A stretch of DNA of 64,000 bases from Streptomyces sp. 1-11 (lineage in GTDB: Bacteria > Actinomycetota > Actinomycetes > Streptomycetales > Streptomycetaceae): contig NZ_BJTV01000026.1 of assembly GCF_007176755.1 (NCBI RefSeq), forward strand, positions 1 through 64,000, given 5' to 3'. Below, piece by piece: positions 51,315-59,530 of this stretch (positions within the stretch are counted from its first letter, which is position 1; each line of letters starts with the position of its first letter). The notes beneath the pieces were generated by a model, which saw only the letters and a list, made by a program, of their open reading frames with translations, did not search any database and was not told the origin of the DNA. The translations under genes were made by a program, and so were the position numbers.

Positions 51315-51600
51315 TCATTGGAGGAGAGACGCGGTGTCCGCCCAGCGGGCCAGGACGCTGAACGCCGCGAGCTGCTCCAGCGCCTCATGCTCGGGTAACT
51401 CCGGCAGGCCGTCCTCGTGGCTGTTGGGATTCGGATGCCGGCGTAGCAGCCCTCGGGGAAGGCCGCCGCGCCGCGCTAGACGCTGCGAAAGGTGTCGCTG
51501 TCGTCGTCCGCCATCAGCCTCAGCCGCGGCTGCCCCGGCTTCGGGCCGTCCTTGGAGAAGGCGTACCCCCACCTGTTTTTCCTGCTCGTCGCGGCATCCG
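51315..51600 (-). pseudogene. Broken TIGR02391-family (Abi-like) gene
   Basis: On the minus strand the sequence reads RLRLMADDDSDTFRSV, then a TAG stop where CAG (Gln) is expected, then RGAAAFPEGCYAGIR. One base is then missing, after which NPNSHEDGLPELPEHEALEQ continues and reaches LARWADTASLLQ. This matches the C-terminal domain of TIGR02391 proteins (R-N-P-x-x-H core). The N-terminal domain is absent. Confidence 0.65.
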
Positions 51601-51997
51601 CGGTTGCTGCCTCATCGCGGGTAGATCGAACTCTCGCTAGCGAACGGCCTCTGCACCGCACCGGATGCCCTGTCACGGTTAACAGTGCTTCACGAAGGGA
51701 CGATGAGACACAACAGAGTGTCCGGAGAACCCTCCCGCTTCGGCTCGGCCGCCCACCCCGCGGGGAACGCGGGACTGTCCACAGCTGAGGTCAGCATCGG
51801 TTCGGGCAGGGACCAGGTCATACCGCAAGCCTTCCACTACACGTCGCCGATCCCTGGACGAAATGGCCCTTCACCCGCCACTGACCATGGGAAACAAGGC
51901 TTCTATGATTTCGTTTGTGACGAAAGTAGGTCCAGGTTCCTCGGGTACCCGTCTGCAGGACGCGGCAGAACCGGGCGAGATCCACGAGACGACGACC

Positions 51998-52459
51998 GTG
52001 AGCGAGCAACTGCTGGAGCGCACCTGCGCATGGTGCGGCGAGCCTGTCGCCTACAGCGGCCGAGGCCGCCCCCCGCGCTACTGCAGTCCGGTGCACCGGC
52101 GCCGGGCATGGGAAGTGCGTACAGCGCCGGCTCGCGCTGAACGACCTGTCAGTGAGGGCGGCAAGACCCGTGAACCGATCCGCGAGGTGATTGAGCGCAC
52201 CGAAACGGTGGTGCGCACCGTCGTACGACCGGCCACCGCTCCCTCCCTGACGCAGCTCCGGCCGGCACGGCGTCTGAGCGGGCAGCCCTACACCCTCCCC
52301 GAGGACGCCGTGGAGTGGATTGAGGCACTGGCGGCCCTGCGACGAGAAGTGACCAATCCCAAGGTTCACCCCTTCCGCGAGCACATCGCCCGAGCCTGCG
52401 AGAAGACGCTGCAAGCCCTGCGCGCCGACGTTCCCGAGCCTGCTGACAACGGCGACTAG
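51998..52459 (+). CDS. Zinc-finger protein of plasmid type
   Basis: A 153-residue protein started at GTG (VSEQLLERTCAWCGEPVAY). The Cys pairs CAWC and CSPVHRRRAW form a single zinc knuckle (residues 9-33). A charged helix follows (REPIREVIERTETVVRTV), then a helical C-terminus (YTLPEDAVEWIEALAALRREV). Genes with this 'CxWCG..(9)..RYCSxxHRRRAW' start are frequent on Streptomyces plasmids; function unknown. The 398 bases before it (51601-51997) contain no convincing gene; upstream in-frame starts exist but look weaker. Confidence 0.6.
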   Translation: MSEQLLERTCAWCGEPVAYSGRGRPPRYCSPVHRRRAWEVRTAPARAERPVSEGGKTREPIREVIERTETVVRTVVRPATAPSLTQLRPARRLSGQPYTLPEDAVEWIEALAALRREVTNPKVHPFREHIARACEKTLQALRADVPEPADNGD

Positions 52460-52812
52460 TCCAGAACACCGAGGGCCGAGTCGGGCCGGCGGTGGACGCA
52501 CGCTGGTACCTGCCGACGCAGTGCCTCGAGTGCCTGCTCGCGTGTCGCCGGACGACACCGCCCGCTCTTGGTGGCTGACCAGCAGCCACCGGCGTGCACG
52601 GCGTCCACATTCCCGCGGTTGAGCCCGTACTGGATCAGCCAGTCCGGCGGGGCCGGCCGCATCTCCTCACCCCGGCGCTGCTCCGCCTCGCGCCGTTCCT
52701 CTGCCGCGATCCAGCCGTCGAGCTGCGCGAGTGCTGCCGCTGCCTGCTGCGCGACGACGCGGCGGGCGAAGCGCAGCGCCTCAAGGCGCGAGATCGGCCG
52801 CTCCCCCCTCAC
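52456..52812 (-). CDS. DUF6233 domain protein
   Basis: A 118-residue protein started at GTG behind AGAGGAG. N-terminal helix ISRLEALRFARRVVAQQAAAALAQLDGW, then PPDWLIQYGLNRGN, VHAGGCWSATKSGRCRPATREQAL and a C-terminal HRRPDSALGVLD. 'PPDWL..RGLN', 'VH.GGCW' and 'RPD.ALG.LD' are the marks of DUF6233, a family of unknown role found in many copies in Streptomyces. It shares a short divergent gap with the LexA-like gene. Confidence 0.85.
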   Translation of the reverse strand: MRGERPISRLEALRFARRVVAQQAAAALAQLDGWIAAEERREAEQRRGEEMRPAPPDWLIQYGLNRGNVDAVHAGGCWSATKSGRCRPATREQALEALRRQVPACVHRRPDSALGVLD

Positions 52813-52892
52813 TGCTTCGCTCCTCTCACGCGCTGCGTCGGCTTGAGCGTGTCGTTTGCCCGCTAATTCGAACACGCGCTCTAATTAGAATT

Positions 52893-53111
52893 ATGCATCG
52901 CGTAGACCACCTCACCGACACCCAGGAACGGATCCTGCGCTTGATCCGCGAGCACATTGCCACCCAGGGGGAAGCTCCGACGATCACGCAGATCGGGTCG
53001 GCTGTCGGCCTGCGGAGCCGAGCCTCGGTGCACTACCAGCTCGGCGAGCTCGAGGCGAAGCACGCGATCGTCCGGGAGCGCGGGCAACGCAGAGGGATCC
53101 GTCTGGCATGA
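52893..53111 (+). CDS. LexA-like DNA-binding domain protein
   Basis: A 72-residue protein consisting only of the LexA N-terminal winged helix: LTDTQERILRLIREHIATQG, then SAVGLRSRASVHYQLGELE and GIRLA. There is no self-cleavage domain. The start is at ATG after AT-rich sequence that includes GAACACGCGCTC, a partial match to an actinobacterial SOS box. It may repress its own divergent promoter. It overlaps the next gene by 4 bases. Confidence 0.8.
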   Translation: MHRVDHLTDTQERILRLIREHIATQGEAPTITQIGSAVGLRSRASVHYQLGELEAKHAIVRERGQRRGIRLA

Positions 53112-53566
53112 CCAGCCTCGACCGGTACTACCTGCTGCTCGTCTGTGATGGCCGCCCGGTTCTGCGCGGCTGGTGGGGGACGGAAGCGGTCGCCCGGAGG
53201 AAGTTCCGCGTCTGGGTCGGCGAGTACGGCAGCATGCCCGGCGCCCGGATCACCCTCCTTGACGAGGAGAGAACTGCCCTGTTGGCGACCTGTCCCGACC
53301 AGCAGGAGTTAGCCGGCCGCCGGGTCCTCATGGGCGTGGCGCACGGCCTTCTTCACGGCCTGCTCGACCTCGTACCGGTTCGCCTCCACCGCTTCCGCGT
53401 GTGCCGCGATGGCCGCCTGCACGGAGTCGGCCGCTTCGCGCCAGCGCCGCAACTGGGCGTTGAAATCGTCACCGGTGAGGCCGGCGAGTCTCGCACGCTC
53501 CTGTTCGGCGGATCGTTCCAGCTCGATCAGCTCATCGGGGACCTCTGTCACAGCACCGGAGCCTAG
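53108..53566 (+). CDS. Hypothetical protein, probably extended by loss of its stop
   Basis: A 152-residue frame. The first 68 residues (LDRYYLLLVCDGRPVLRGWWGTEAVARRKF ... ITLLDEERTALLA) look like a complete small Streptomyces protein, coupled to the LexA-like gene. Codon 68 is TTA, and from there on the frame is antisense to the better supported minus-strand gene at 53309-53551. The true gene may therefore end near 53310. Confidence 0.5.
   Translation: MTSLDRYYLLLVCDGRPVLRGWWGTEAVARRKFRVWVGEYGSMPGARITLLDEERTALLATCPDQQELAGRRVLMGVAHGLLHGLLDLVPVRLHRFRVCRDGRLHGVGRFAPAPQLGVEIVTGEAGESRTLLFGGSFQLDQLIGDLCHSTGA
53309..53551 (-). CDS. Small helical hypothetical protein
   Basis: An 80-residue protein started at GTG: VTEVPDELIELERSAEQERA, then LTGDDFNAQLRRWREAADSVQ and EANRYEVEQAVKKAVRHAHEDP. 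The charged heptads suggest one long coiled coil. The sequence pattern recurs in Streptomyces as a small gene of unknown role. Its stop codon is the complement of the TTA codon in the plus-strand gene that overlaps it. Confidence 0.6.
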   Translation of the reverse strand: MTEVPDELIELERSAEQERARLAGLTGDDFNAQLRRWREAADSVQAAIAAHAEAVEANRYEVEQAVKKAVRHAHEDPAAG

Positions 53567-53657
53567 GCGGCGAGCAGGCAGCGTCGACGATCTCACTTAA
53601 CCCCCGATCGGGTAGAGGTGGGCTGGTTGCCGGGCGAGTCGCTTATGGGAGCCGCTA

Positions 53658-53686
53658 CGAAGATCACGAACTGTCCGTGATCTTCG
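53658..53686 (+). promoter_or_regulatory. Hairpin in the leader of the HNH nuclease gene
   Basis: Eleven-bp perfect arms CGAAGATCACG and CGTGATCTTCG, 7-nt loop. The right arm ends 2-3 bases before the GAGAGGA ribosome site of the nuclease gene, so folding could hide or expose it. A terminator for upstream transcripts is the alternative. Confidence 0.55.
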
Positions 53687-53700
53687 AGAGGACCCGTTTC

Positions 53701-54369
53701 GTGCGTCTGGCCCGCTTCGCCGCCGCGACTGTTGTGTTCGCCGCCCTTCTGATCCCGACGACCGCTAATGCTGCTCCGGCCGTCGCGCCGGGGGACACCG
53801 TCACCGTGCCGGTGCGGGACGCCCTGGCCGGCCTTCCTGTGCGGGCCGAGGACCGCACGGGCTACGAGCGCAGTAAGTTCCGGCACTGGATCGACGCGGA
53901 CAGGGACGGGTGTAACACCCGGGCCGAGGTGTTGAAGGCGGAGGCGGTCATCGCGCCGACGCAGGGCGTGCGCTGCGTGTTGAGCGGAGGTGAGTGGTAC
54001 TCGCCGTACGACGACCGCTACATCGACGGACCGAGAGGACTGGACATCGACCACCTGGTCCCGCTCGCTGAGGCGTGGGACTCCGGGGCGTACGCGTGGA
54101 CGGCGAAGAAGCGTGAGGACTACGCCAACGATCTCGGCGACGACCGGGCGCTGATCGCGGTGTCCGCGGCCAGCAATCGCAGCAAGGCTGACCAGGATCC
54201 CAGCACGTGGCAGCCGCCGGCGGAGGGCTACCGCTGCCAGTATGCAACTGACTGGGTGGCCGACAAGACCCGCTGGGAACTCAGTATCGATGCCGTGGAG
54301 CAAGCTGCTCTCACGGAGGTCCTCAGTCACTGCCCTGACGTTCCCGTCACCGTAGCCCTAGCCCGCTAA
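53701..54369 (+). CDS. Secreted HNH-type nuclease (GmrSD/DUF1524-like)
   Basis: A 222-residue protein started at GTG. Residues 1-25 are a Sec signal peptide (ending PTTANA|APAV). The mature protein has GYERSKFRHWIDADRDGCNTR, then GLDIDHLVPLAEAWDSGA with the His-Me finger D-H, and LGDDRALIAVSAASNRSKAD with the second half (N-x-x-K). Such secreted DNases are common in Streptomyces and degrade external DNA. A hairpin lies directly before its ribosome site. Confidence 0.85.
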   Translation: MRLARFAAATVVFAALLIPTTANAAPAVAPGDTVTVPVRDALAGLPVRAEDRTGYERSKFRHWIDADRDGCNTRAEVLKAEAVIAPTQGVRCVLSGGEWYSPYDDRYIDGPRGLDIDHLVPLAEAWDSGAYAWTAKKREDYANDLGDDRALIAVSAASNRSKADQDPSTWQPPAEGYRCQYATDWVADKTRWELSIDAVEQAALTEVLSHCPDVPVTVALAR

Positions 54370-54521
54370 CCCGCCTCCACCACTGCTCGGGCATGGCGAT
54401 GATCCTGCTCACTCACCGAAGGCTGGCCGGCCGCTGCCTGTGCTGCCCGACATCAGCGCGGGGACCCCGGCCGACAGCATTCTGGTGCTCGTAACGGCCT
54501 TCAGATCACGGAGATGCTCGA

Positions 54522-54935
54522 GTGACCGACCCAACCCCCGCACCGGGACTGCGAACCGGGTGCTGCCAATGCGGCGACATCACCTATGAGGTGACCGGTG
54601 CCCCGGATGACCCCCACCTGTGCTCCTGTGAGCACTGCACGCTCCTCTCCGGCTCCCCGGCGATGGCGTGGGCCGGGTTCCGCAGGGAGGCACTGACCTG
54701 GACCGGCCCCGGAGGTGAGCCGGCCTGGTACTCGACCTGGCCGACGTTGCACCGCGGCTTCTGCCCGCGCTGCGGGACCCACCTTGTCTCCATCGCCGAA
54801 GGCTCGGAAATGATCATGGTGACGTGCTTCAGTCTCACCGAACGGAGCGGCCTCGATCCTGTCGGGCACAGCTTCCGGGAAGCCGCCGTGCCCTGGATGG
54901 CCATCACCCTCGCCCCCGACCCGCTTCACCCGTAG
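54522..54935 (+). CDS. GFA/Mss4-like (CENP-V) zinc protein
   Basis: A 137-residue protein with the GFA fold: GCCQCGDITYEVTG (first zinc site), CSCEHCTLLSG, then FCPRCGTHLVS (second zinc site). The family is named for glutathione-dependent formaldehyde-activating enzyme, but most members have no proven activity. Start GTG behind GGAGATG. It is a single-gene unit, probably cargo. Confidence 0.85.
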   Translation: MTDPTPAPGLRTGCCQCGDITYEVTGAPDDPHLCSCEHCTLLSGSPAMAWAGFRREALTWTGPGGEPAWYSTWPTLHRGFCPRCGTHLVSIAEGSEMIMVTCFSLTERSGLDPVGHSFREAAVPWMAITLAPDPLHP

Positions 54936-55088
54936 CGCCACCCGGCTGCTCCCCGGCCCGGGCACACGGGACATCTAATTCGGCCAGGCCCGATTGAGTT
55001 TGTGCCATTCGCCAGTAATCCACCCTCAAGATCATCATGGTCCGGCTACATAGGAAGGCCGGGGTGAGCGTCGGGCCGTCCCCGTGCG

Positions 55089-55319
55089 GTGGTGGGGGAG
55101 GTGGGGCGGTTGCTGACGATCGATGTGGCGTTCCTGCTCGCGGTCATCGTGTTCTTCCGGCTGCGGCGGCGTACGCAGGCCCGCAGCCGGAACGAGGAAA
55201 GGACCACTGCGGTCCTCATCCTGGCGCTGGGTGTTCTGATCGCTCCTACCCCGGTCGGCCAAGGCATCCTGGACATCCTGGGGCAGCTGGCGGGTGGCGT
55301 CACGCGGGCCAGCCGGTGA
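55089..55319 (+). CDS. Small membrane protein, partner of the Mrr-like nuclease
   Basis: A 76-residue protein with one or two hydrophobic stretches (LLTIDVAFLLAVIVFFRL and VLILALGVLIAPTPVG), separated by a short charged loop (RRRTQARSRNEER). The GTG start of the nuclease gene overlaps its stop, so they are translated together. Pairing of a small membrane gene with membrane Mrr proteins is repeated in Streptomyces; its function is not known. Confidence 0.65.
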   Translation: MVGEVGRLLTIDVAFLLAVIVFFRLRRRTQARSRNEERTTAVLILALGVLIAPTPVGQGILDILGQLAGGVTRASR

Positions 55320-56065
55320 GCCCCCGCACCCGCAATGGCCGGCCCGCGGCGGCCAGGCGCCCACACGTCCGGCGCCGGACCCGCACCTCTAGCAGGCGGC
55401 GGCAGCGGGCGGACGACCGGCTGATCGGCCTCCTGATCGCTGCAGCCCTGGCCGTCGCCTTGGTGGTGGCCGTCGTCAACTGGCTGCTCGCCCACTGGTG
55501 GATCCTGGCTGCTGTCGGCGCGCTCGGTCTGCTGGCCGGCAGCACCCGGATCCATCAGGCGCGGCAGCAGGCCCGGTGGGAAGCGGTCCGTACACACGGC
55601 CTGCGCTACGCGCTGCCCCAGCTCGACGCTCTGCACCATTCCCGGTTCGAGGACGCGGTGCGGGATCTGATGCGGCGTGACGGCTGCCCGGACGCGGTCC
55701 GCGTCGGGGGCGGCGGCGACCTCGGCGCCGACGTCAAAGCAACCGACCCCTACGGGCGACGCTGGGTGATCCAGTGCAAACACCGCCGCAACGGCATGGC
55801 CGGCTCCCCGGTCGGCACGCCGGACCTGCAAGTCCTCAACGGCACTGCCCGACCAGTCCACGGCGCCGATATCGCGGTGATCGTCACCAACGGACGAGCC
55901 ACCGCCCCCGCCCTGGCCTTCGCCAAGCAACAGCGCCTCCACGTCGTCGACCGCCACACCCTCGGCGCGTGGGCGGCCGGCTCACGCCCCTTGTGGGAGC
56001 TGCTCCGTGCCGTTCCGCCACCCCGGTCGGTCCCGCCACCCCGAAGGCCAACCGCTTCGTCCTGA
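55316..56065 (+). CDS. Membrane-anchored Mrr-family restriction endonuclease
   Basis: A 249-residue protein. A basic N-terminus is followed by two transmembrane helices (RLIGLLIAAALAVALVVAVV and WWILAAVGALGLLAG). The Mrr catalytic domain is residues 115-215: HSRFEDAVRDLMRR, GGGGDLGADVKATDPYGRRWVIQCKH, with Glu, Asp (GDLGADV) and Gln-x-Lys in the right order for a PD-(D/E)XK site. It probably cuts (methylated) incoming DNA close to the membrane. It is coupled to the small membrane gene before it. Confidence 0.82.
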   Translation: MSPRTRNGRPAAARRPHVRRRTRTSSRRRQRADDRLIGLLIAAALAVALVVAVVNWLLAHWWILAAVGALGLLAGSTRIHQARQQARWEAVRTHGLRYALPQLDALHHSRFEDAVRDLMRRDGCPDAVRVGGGGDLGADVKATDPYGRRWVIQCKHRRNGMAGSPVGTPDLQVLNGTARPVHGADIAVIVTNGRATAPALAFAKQQRLHVVDRHTLGAWAAGSRPLWELLRAVPPPRSVPPPRRPTASS

Positions 56066-56101
56066 ACCGGCTACGCCCTACCCCAACTCGAGAGGATGCT
56101 C

Positions 56102-56737
56102 GTGGGACGACACAAGCCTGGCAAGGTACGTCGCCGCCGCCCCGACGCACTGCCGGACACCCTCCAGATCAGAGAAGCCCGCTTCGGAGAAGGCAAGGCA
56201 TTCACCGATCTCGCCGCGCTCGCCATGGAGGGACATGGTGACTTCGACGATCGCGAAGCCATGCGCGAAGCCATCGACGAGGGCGGCCCGTTCATCAGCA
56301 AGTTCGGAGCCGGGCGGATCGTGTTCCTGGTCGCCGAGCACACGCCCACTGCGGGCATCGTCGGCATCTCGTCCACCATCCCGCCCCTGTCCGTCCTTGG
56401 GAACATGGAGCGCGACGGAGCAGACCCCGCTGCCCTGGGTGCTACCGCGATGGCTTACGTCAAGGTCCGTGCTCTGGCCGTCGCAGACGATTACCGTCGC
56501 CAGGGCATCGCCTCAGCTCTCCTCACCAAGGCCCTGGCCATCCACCGTGATCACCGCGCGTTCTTCGCGTACGGGCAGTTCACGGCCGGGGATGCCGGCC
56601 TGGCACGGTTCTACCGGCGCCACGGGTTTACCATCCACGCCCCGGGCGAGCCGGTCATCCTCCCTGGCAGCGCCAGACACCCCGACGTCGGCGCCGCACC
56701 GCTCCCCGGCGAGCAGATGTTCTCACGCACGATCTAA
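56102..56737 (+). CDS. GNAT-family N-acetyltransferase
   Basis: A 211-residue protein started at GTG (GAGAGG 7 bases upstream); an ATG at 56096 is too close to that site. The acetyl-CoA-binding core is residues 115-175: YVKVRALAVADDYRRQGIASALLTKAL (Q/R-x-x-G-x-G/A loop) and ARFYRRHGFTIHAPG. The substrate is unknown. It follows the nuclease gene by 36 bases. Confidence 0.85.
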   Translation: MGRHKPGKVRRRRPDALPDTLQIREARFGEGKAFTDLAALAMEGHGDFDDREAMREAIDEGGPFISKFGAGRIVFLVAEHTPTAGIVGISSTIPPLSVLGNMERDGADPAALGATAMAYVKVRALAVADDYRRQGIASALLTKALAIHRDHRAFFAYGQFTAGDAGLARFYRRHGFTIHAPGEPVILPGSARHPDVGAAPLPGEQMFSRTI

Positions 56738-56943
56738 TCGGCCCACCAGCCAGCCCGAGCTCCGCTATAGAAACCTGCTTGTCGCTTGGTGGCAGCCCTG
56801 GGAAAACAGGGCGGTTACCAGCGCGGTCATGTACCCGCCTTCGCGGACGAATGGCCGCAGCGCCGACTGCAGCCGTACGTCCGCCGCGAGTACGCGGCCT
56901 GAATCGAGTAAGGCGGGCGTGACGCTGCCCATACGATGACCGT

Positions 56944-57159
56944 GTGACAGCTCGCCGCACCCTTGGCTCCGGCCCCCAGGCCGCGCACACCATACGAGCC
57001 GCCCAGGCCGACCTGATCGACGCACTGCCCGGCGTCCACCTCCCGGACGTTTCCGAGATGCGTGCCCGGGGCGTGCTCGGGGGACCCGCGGCGACGGCCC
57101 CGGCCCCGCGGCGGATCCTTGGAGCCGGGGGCCGCGCTGACGAGGCACCTTCCGCCTGA
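56944..57159 (+). CDS. Small hypothetical protein
   Basis: A 71-residue frame starting with GTG (VTARRTLGSGPQAAHTIRAA). It has GSGPQAAHTIRAAQADLIDALPGVHL; the rest is Ala/Gly/Arg-rich. Coding bias is acceptable, but no homology is recognised and the interval on both sides has no other gene. Confidence 0.35.
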   Translation: MTARRTLGSGPQAAHTIRAAQADLIDALPGVHLPDVSEMRARGVLGGPAATAPAPRRILGAGGRADEAPSA

Positions 57160-57701
57160 GCTGGCTTACCGGCTGGCTTCGGTGTGCTCGCGGATTGCGT
57201 GTGCCCCATCGAGCAGGGCGCAGGCAGCAGCCGGCCTCTCCCCGACGGCGTCGGCCACACCATGCAGCCTCTGGGTGCACCGTGCGAGGACTACCGGTTC
57301 GGTAAGTGGCCGCTGGTGCTTGCTGGAGCGGTCGGGTGGTGGCTCGGGGCGCTTGCCGCACCGGAGCTTCCGCCGTTCAGCAGGGCCAACTGCAGGAGTA
57401 TGAGCAGGAGGACGCCTCCACCGCCGGCCGCCGCTGCCACGGGGCCGCTGATCTGCCGGTGATGCCGTCGGATCACGGTTACGTCAGCGCGGCGATACCT
57501 GCGCATGCCTGCCGGGGATTGCTCACGAGAAGTAGCAGCAGTGGTGTGCACCCAACCGGGCAGGCCGATCGATGTTCGTGCCGGGGACCCTGTTGCCCGG
57601 GTGCAGGTTGCCCCGGATCCACCCCGGCGATAGCTGAGCGAATCCGCAATTCCAGCTCAAATCGGGGGCAGTCCGCAAGGCTCCCGCCGCAGAATCCGTT
57701 C
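57160..57701. other. Interval without a convincing gene
   Basis: Both strands carry open frames, but none has a credible start, composition or domain. A minus-strand frame of 86 residues at 57291-57551 has a single hydrophobic stretch (GPVAAAAGGGGVLLLILLQL) and is the only candidate. No repeats or RNA genes were seen. Confidence 0.4.
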
Positions 57702-58241
57702 ATGCAGGTGTCTGTCGTCGCCATCATCGTGGCCTCTGTGAGCGCCCTGTTCACGGGGGCGAACATGCTGGTCTCCGTACTGAACTACAGGCGCACCCGG
57801 CCGCGGGTCCGTGTTCTCGTGACGTACAACATCATTGAGAGGAGGCGTGTCGCCTCACCCGACCAGGTCCGCAACCTCTTTCGAGTGCACGTCATCAACC
57901 GCAGCCAGACCGACACCACGATTACTGGCGTCCACCTCTACTGCCGGTACACGGTCAACTGGCGTACGCTCCGCGGTGAGTTCGCCCGCGTCTCCGACGA
58001 GCCGGCTGAACTGACCGAGCCTGAAGCCGACCTCGACTATGCGCTGCCAGCGTTCGGAGGGCTCCGCTTCGAGACCGAGGACCTTTCGGGCCGGCAGGAA
58101 CTCCGCGGCAAGGCCCGCCCTGTTGCCATGACCATCAGAGTGACGCTCGCTGACGGCACTCAGGTGCGCGGGCGGTGGATCCGCGCACGTGAGCTAGACC
58201 GCAAGGGTGCATGGGCGCAGCAGGCGGCACTGGACTCCTGA
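57702..58241 (+). CDS. Single-pass membrane protein with an extracytoplasmic-type domain
   Basis: A 179-residue protein. Residues 3-25 (VSVVAIIVASVSALFTGANM) form one transmembrane helix. The rest is strand-rich (RVRVLVTYNIIERRRV ... LFRVHVINRSQTDTTITGVHLYC), like other 'VINRS' beta-sandwich proteins of this size in Streptomyces. The ATG at 57702 was chosen because upstream sequence is low-complexity. Two similar proteins are encoded at 62569-63177 and 63303-63959. Confidence 0.6.
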   Translation: MQVSVVAIIVASVSALFTGANMLVSVLNYRRTRPRVRVLVTYNIIERRRVASPDQVRNLFRVHVINRSQTDTTITGVHLYCRYTVNWRTLRGEFARVSDEPAELTEPEADLDYALPAFGGLRFETEDLSGRQELRGKARPVAMTIRVTLADGTQVRGRWIRARELDRKGAWAQQAALDS

Positions 58242-58262
58242 GAGTCCCCGACCTCGCGGACA

Positions 58263-58291
58263 TGGGGAGCCGCGGAGTCCTCGGCTCCCCA
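58263..58291 (+). terminator. Terminator after the membrane protein gene
   Basis: Ten-bp perfect stem TGGGGAGCCG/CGGCTCCCCA with a 9-nt loop, 22 bases after the stop codon. The interval 58292-59128 has no convincing gene; it also contains a second hairpin (GACCCCGGCA at 59049-59058 with TGCCGGGGTC at 59079-59088). Confidence 0.75.
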
Positions 58292-59128
58292 CCGCCTTAC
58301 CCCGCCGGCCGACGCCGGATGCTCGGTGCAGGTGGACGAGCCGACGATGAGCCGCCCGGCCCTTGAGCGCAGGGCCTCTGGAGGAAGAGCCTCTGGCGGG
58401 TAGGCAAAACTATCTGGGGGCCTGGTGAGTGTGTCCTGCCGATGTGCCCAGTCGCTGGGCCCAGCTCTGCGAAGGCGACCGCAGCCCGTGCGCCTGGGGC
58501 ATCTAGTGACGACCCTACGGGCTGATCGTCCGGGAGGCTGAGGAGCGTCGAATCGTGAAACCAGCTGACACCGACGGGCCTACCTGGTGGGTGTATCAGA
58601 GCAGTGACTTGCTGGTGAGTGGTGAGCACATGCCACCGGCTGTCGGCGCTGAGGTGCTCGTAGTGCGTGCATCGGGGGCGGCATCGCGGGCGCCTTCCGG
58701 CCTGCAGGCCGGGGGGCGGGAGTCTCTGCCAACTGGTCTCCGCCCGCAGGGGGATCCGCTGGTTTTGTTGACACGCTTGTGGATCTTCAGGAGCCGACTG
58801 GGGGGCGCGTGTGGGGGCACGGAGGGACTCGGAGGTTCACGCGGGCGCTCTTTAATCCTTGGATTCGCCCGGCATGCCCGATTTCGTCGACCGCTCTTGA
58901 TCGGTTTTCACCGTTTGCGTGCGAGGCCTTCTGGGCGTGACCGCCCTTGTGGTGGTGGGCACCCATACCCATGACGCTACTTTCTGGCACCGGAGCGCTG
59001 CGCAAGGTAGTAGCGTCCTGCTCCCGGCATCTTCTGCCGGACGGCAAAGACCCCGGCATCGATGGTTGGTCGCCCGCGTGCCGGGGTCCTGTCGCTCTCA
59101 ACGCCAGCACGAACAAGGGAGACCCCTG

Positions 59129-59410
59129 ATGTCACTGCGCCGACGCCGTACTCGTCCTCCCGCAGGCGCTCATGCGCTCGCGTGGAAACCGAGCCGTGAA
59201 CGTATCATCCCGCCCCTACACCCGGCTGAAACCCCGGTGTGGCATGTCAAGGCTGTCATGCTCCGCGGGAGCCTGCCCATCACCGCGATCTGCCTTCCTC
59301 TCCTGATGACACCGGGCGCTCTGCAGCCGCATGTACTGCCCATCGTCGCCCTCTTTGTGACGACTGCTCACGGGTCTGTGCTGGTCCACCAGCGAATCTG
59401 CCGTCGCTGA
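59129..59410 (+). CDS. Small membrane protein
   Basis: A 93-residue protein begun at the ATG behind AAGGGAGA. After a basic N-terminus (LRRRRTRPPAG) two hydrophobic segments follow (LRGSLPITAICLPLLMTPGA and VLPIVALFVTTAHGSVLV). No family is recognised. It is a single-gene unit upstream of the regulatory pair at 59531. Confidence 0.55.
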   Translation: MSLRRRRTRPPAGAHALAWKPSRERIIPPLHPAETPVWHVKAVMLRGSLPITAICLPLLMTPGALQPHVLPIVALFVTTAHGSVLVHQRICRR

Positions 59411-59530
59411 CGTAATGCGCCGGTGGGACGCGAGTCGACGCGCGCGTCCCACCGGCACCAGCCCCGTCCGGCCATTTCCGGCCGGACGGCCGGTACAGAT
59501 ACCCGTCCAGCACCCCGAAAGAGGTCCCCG

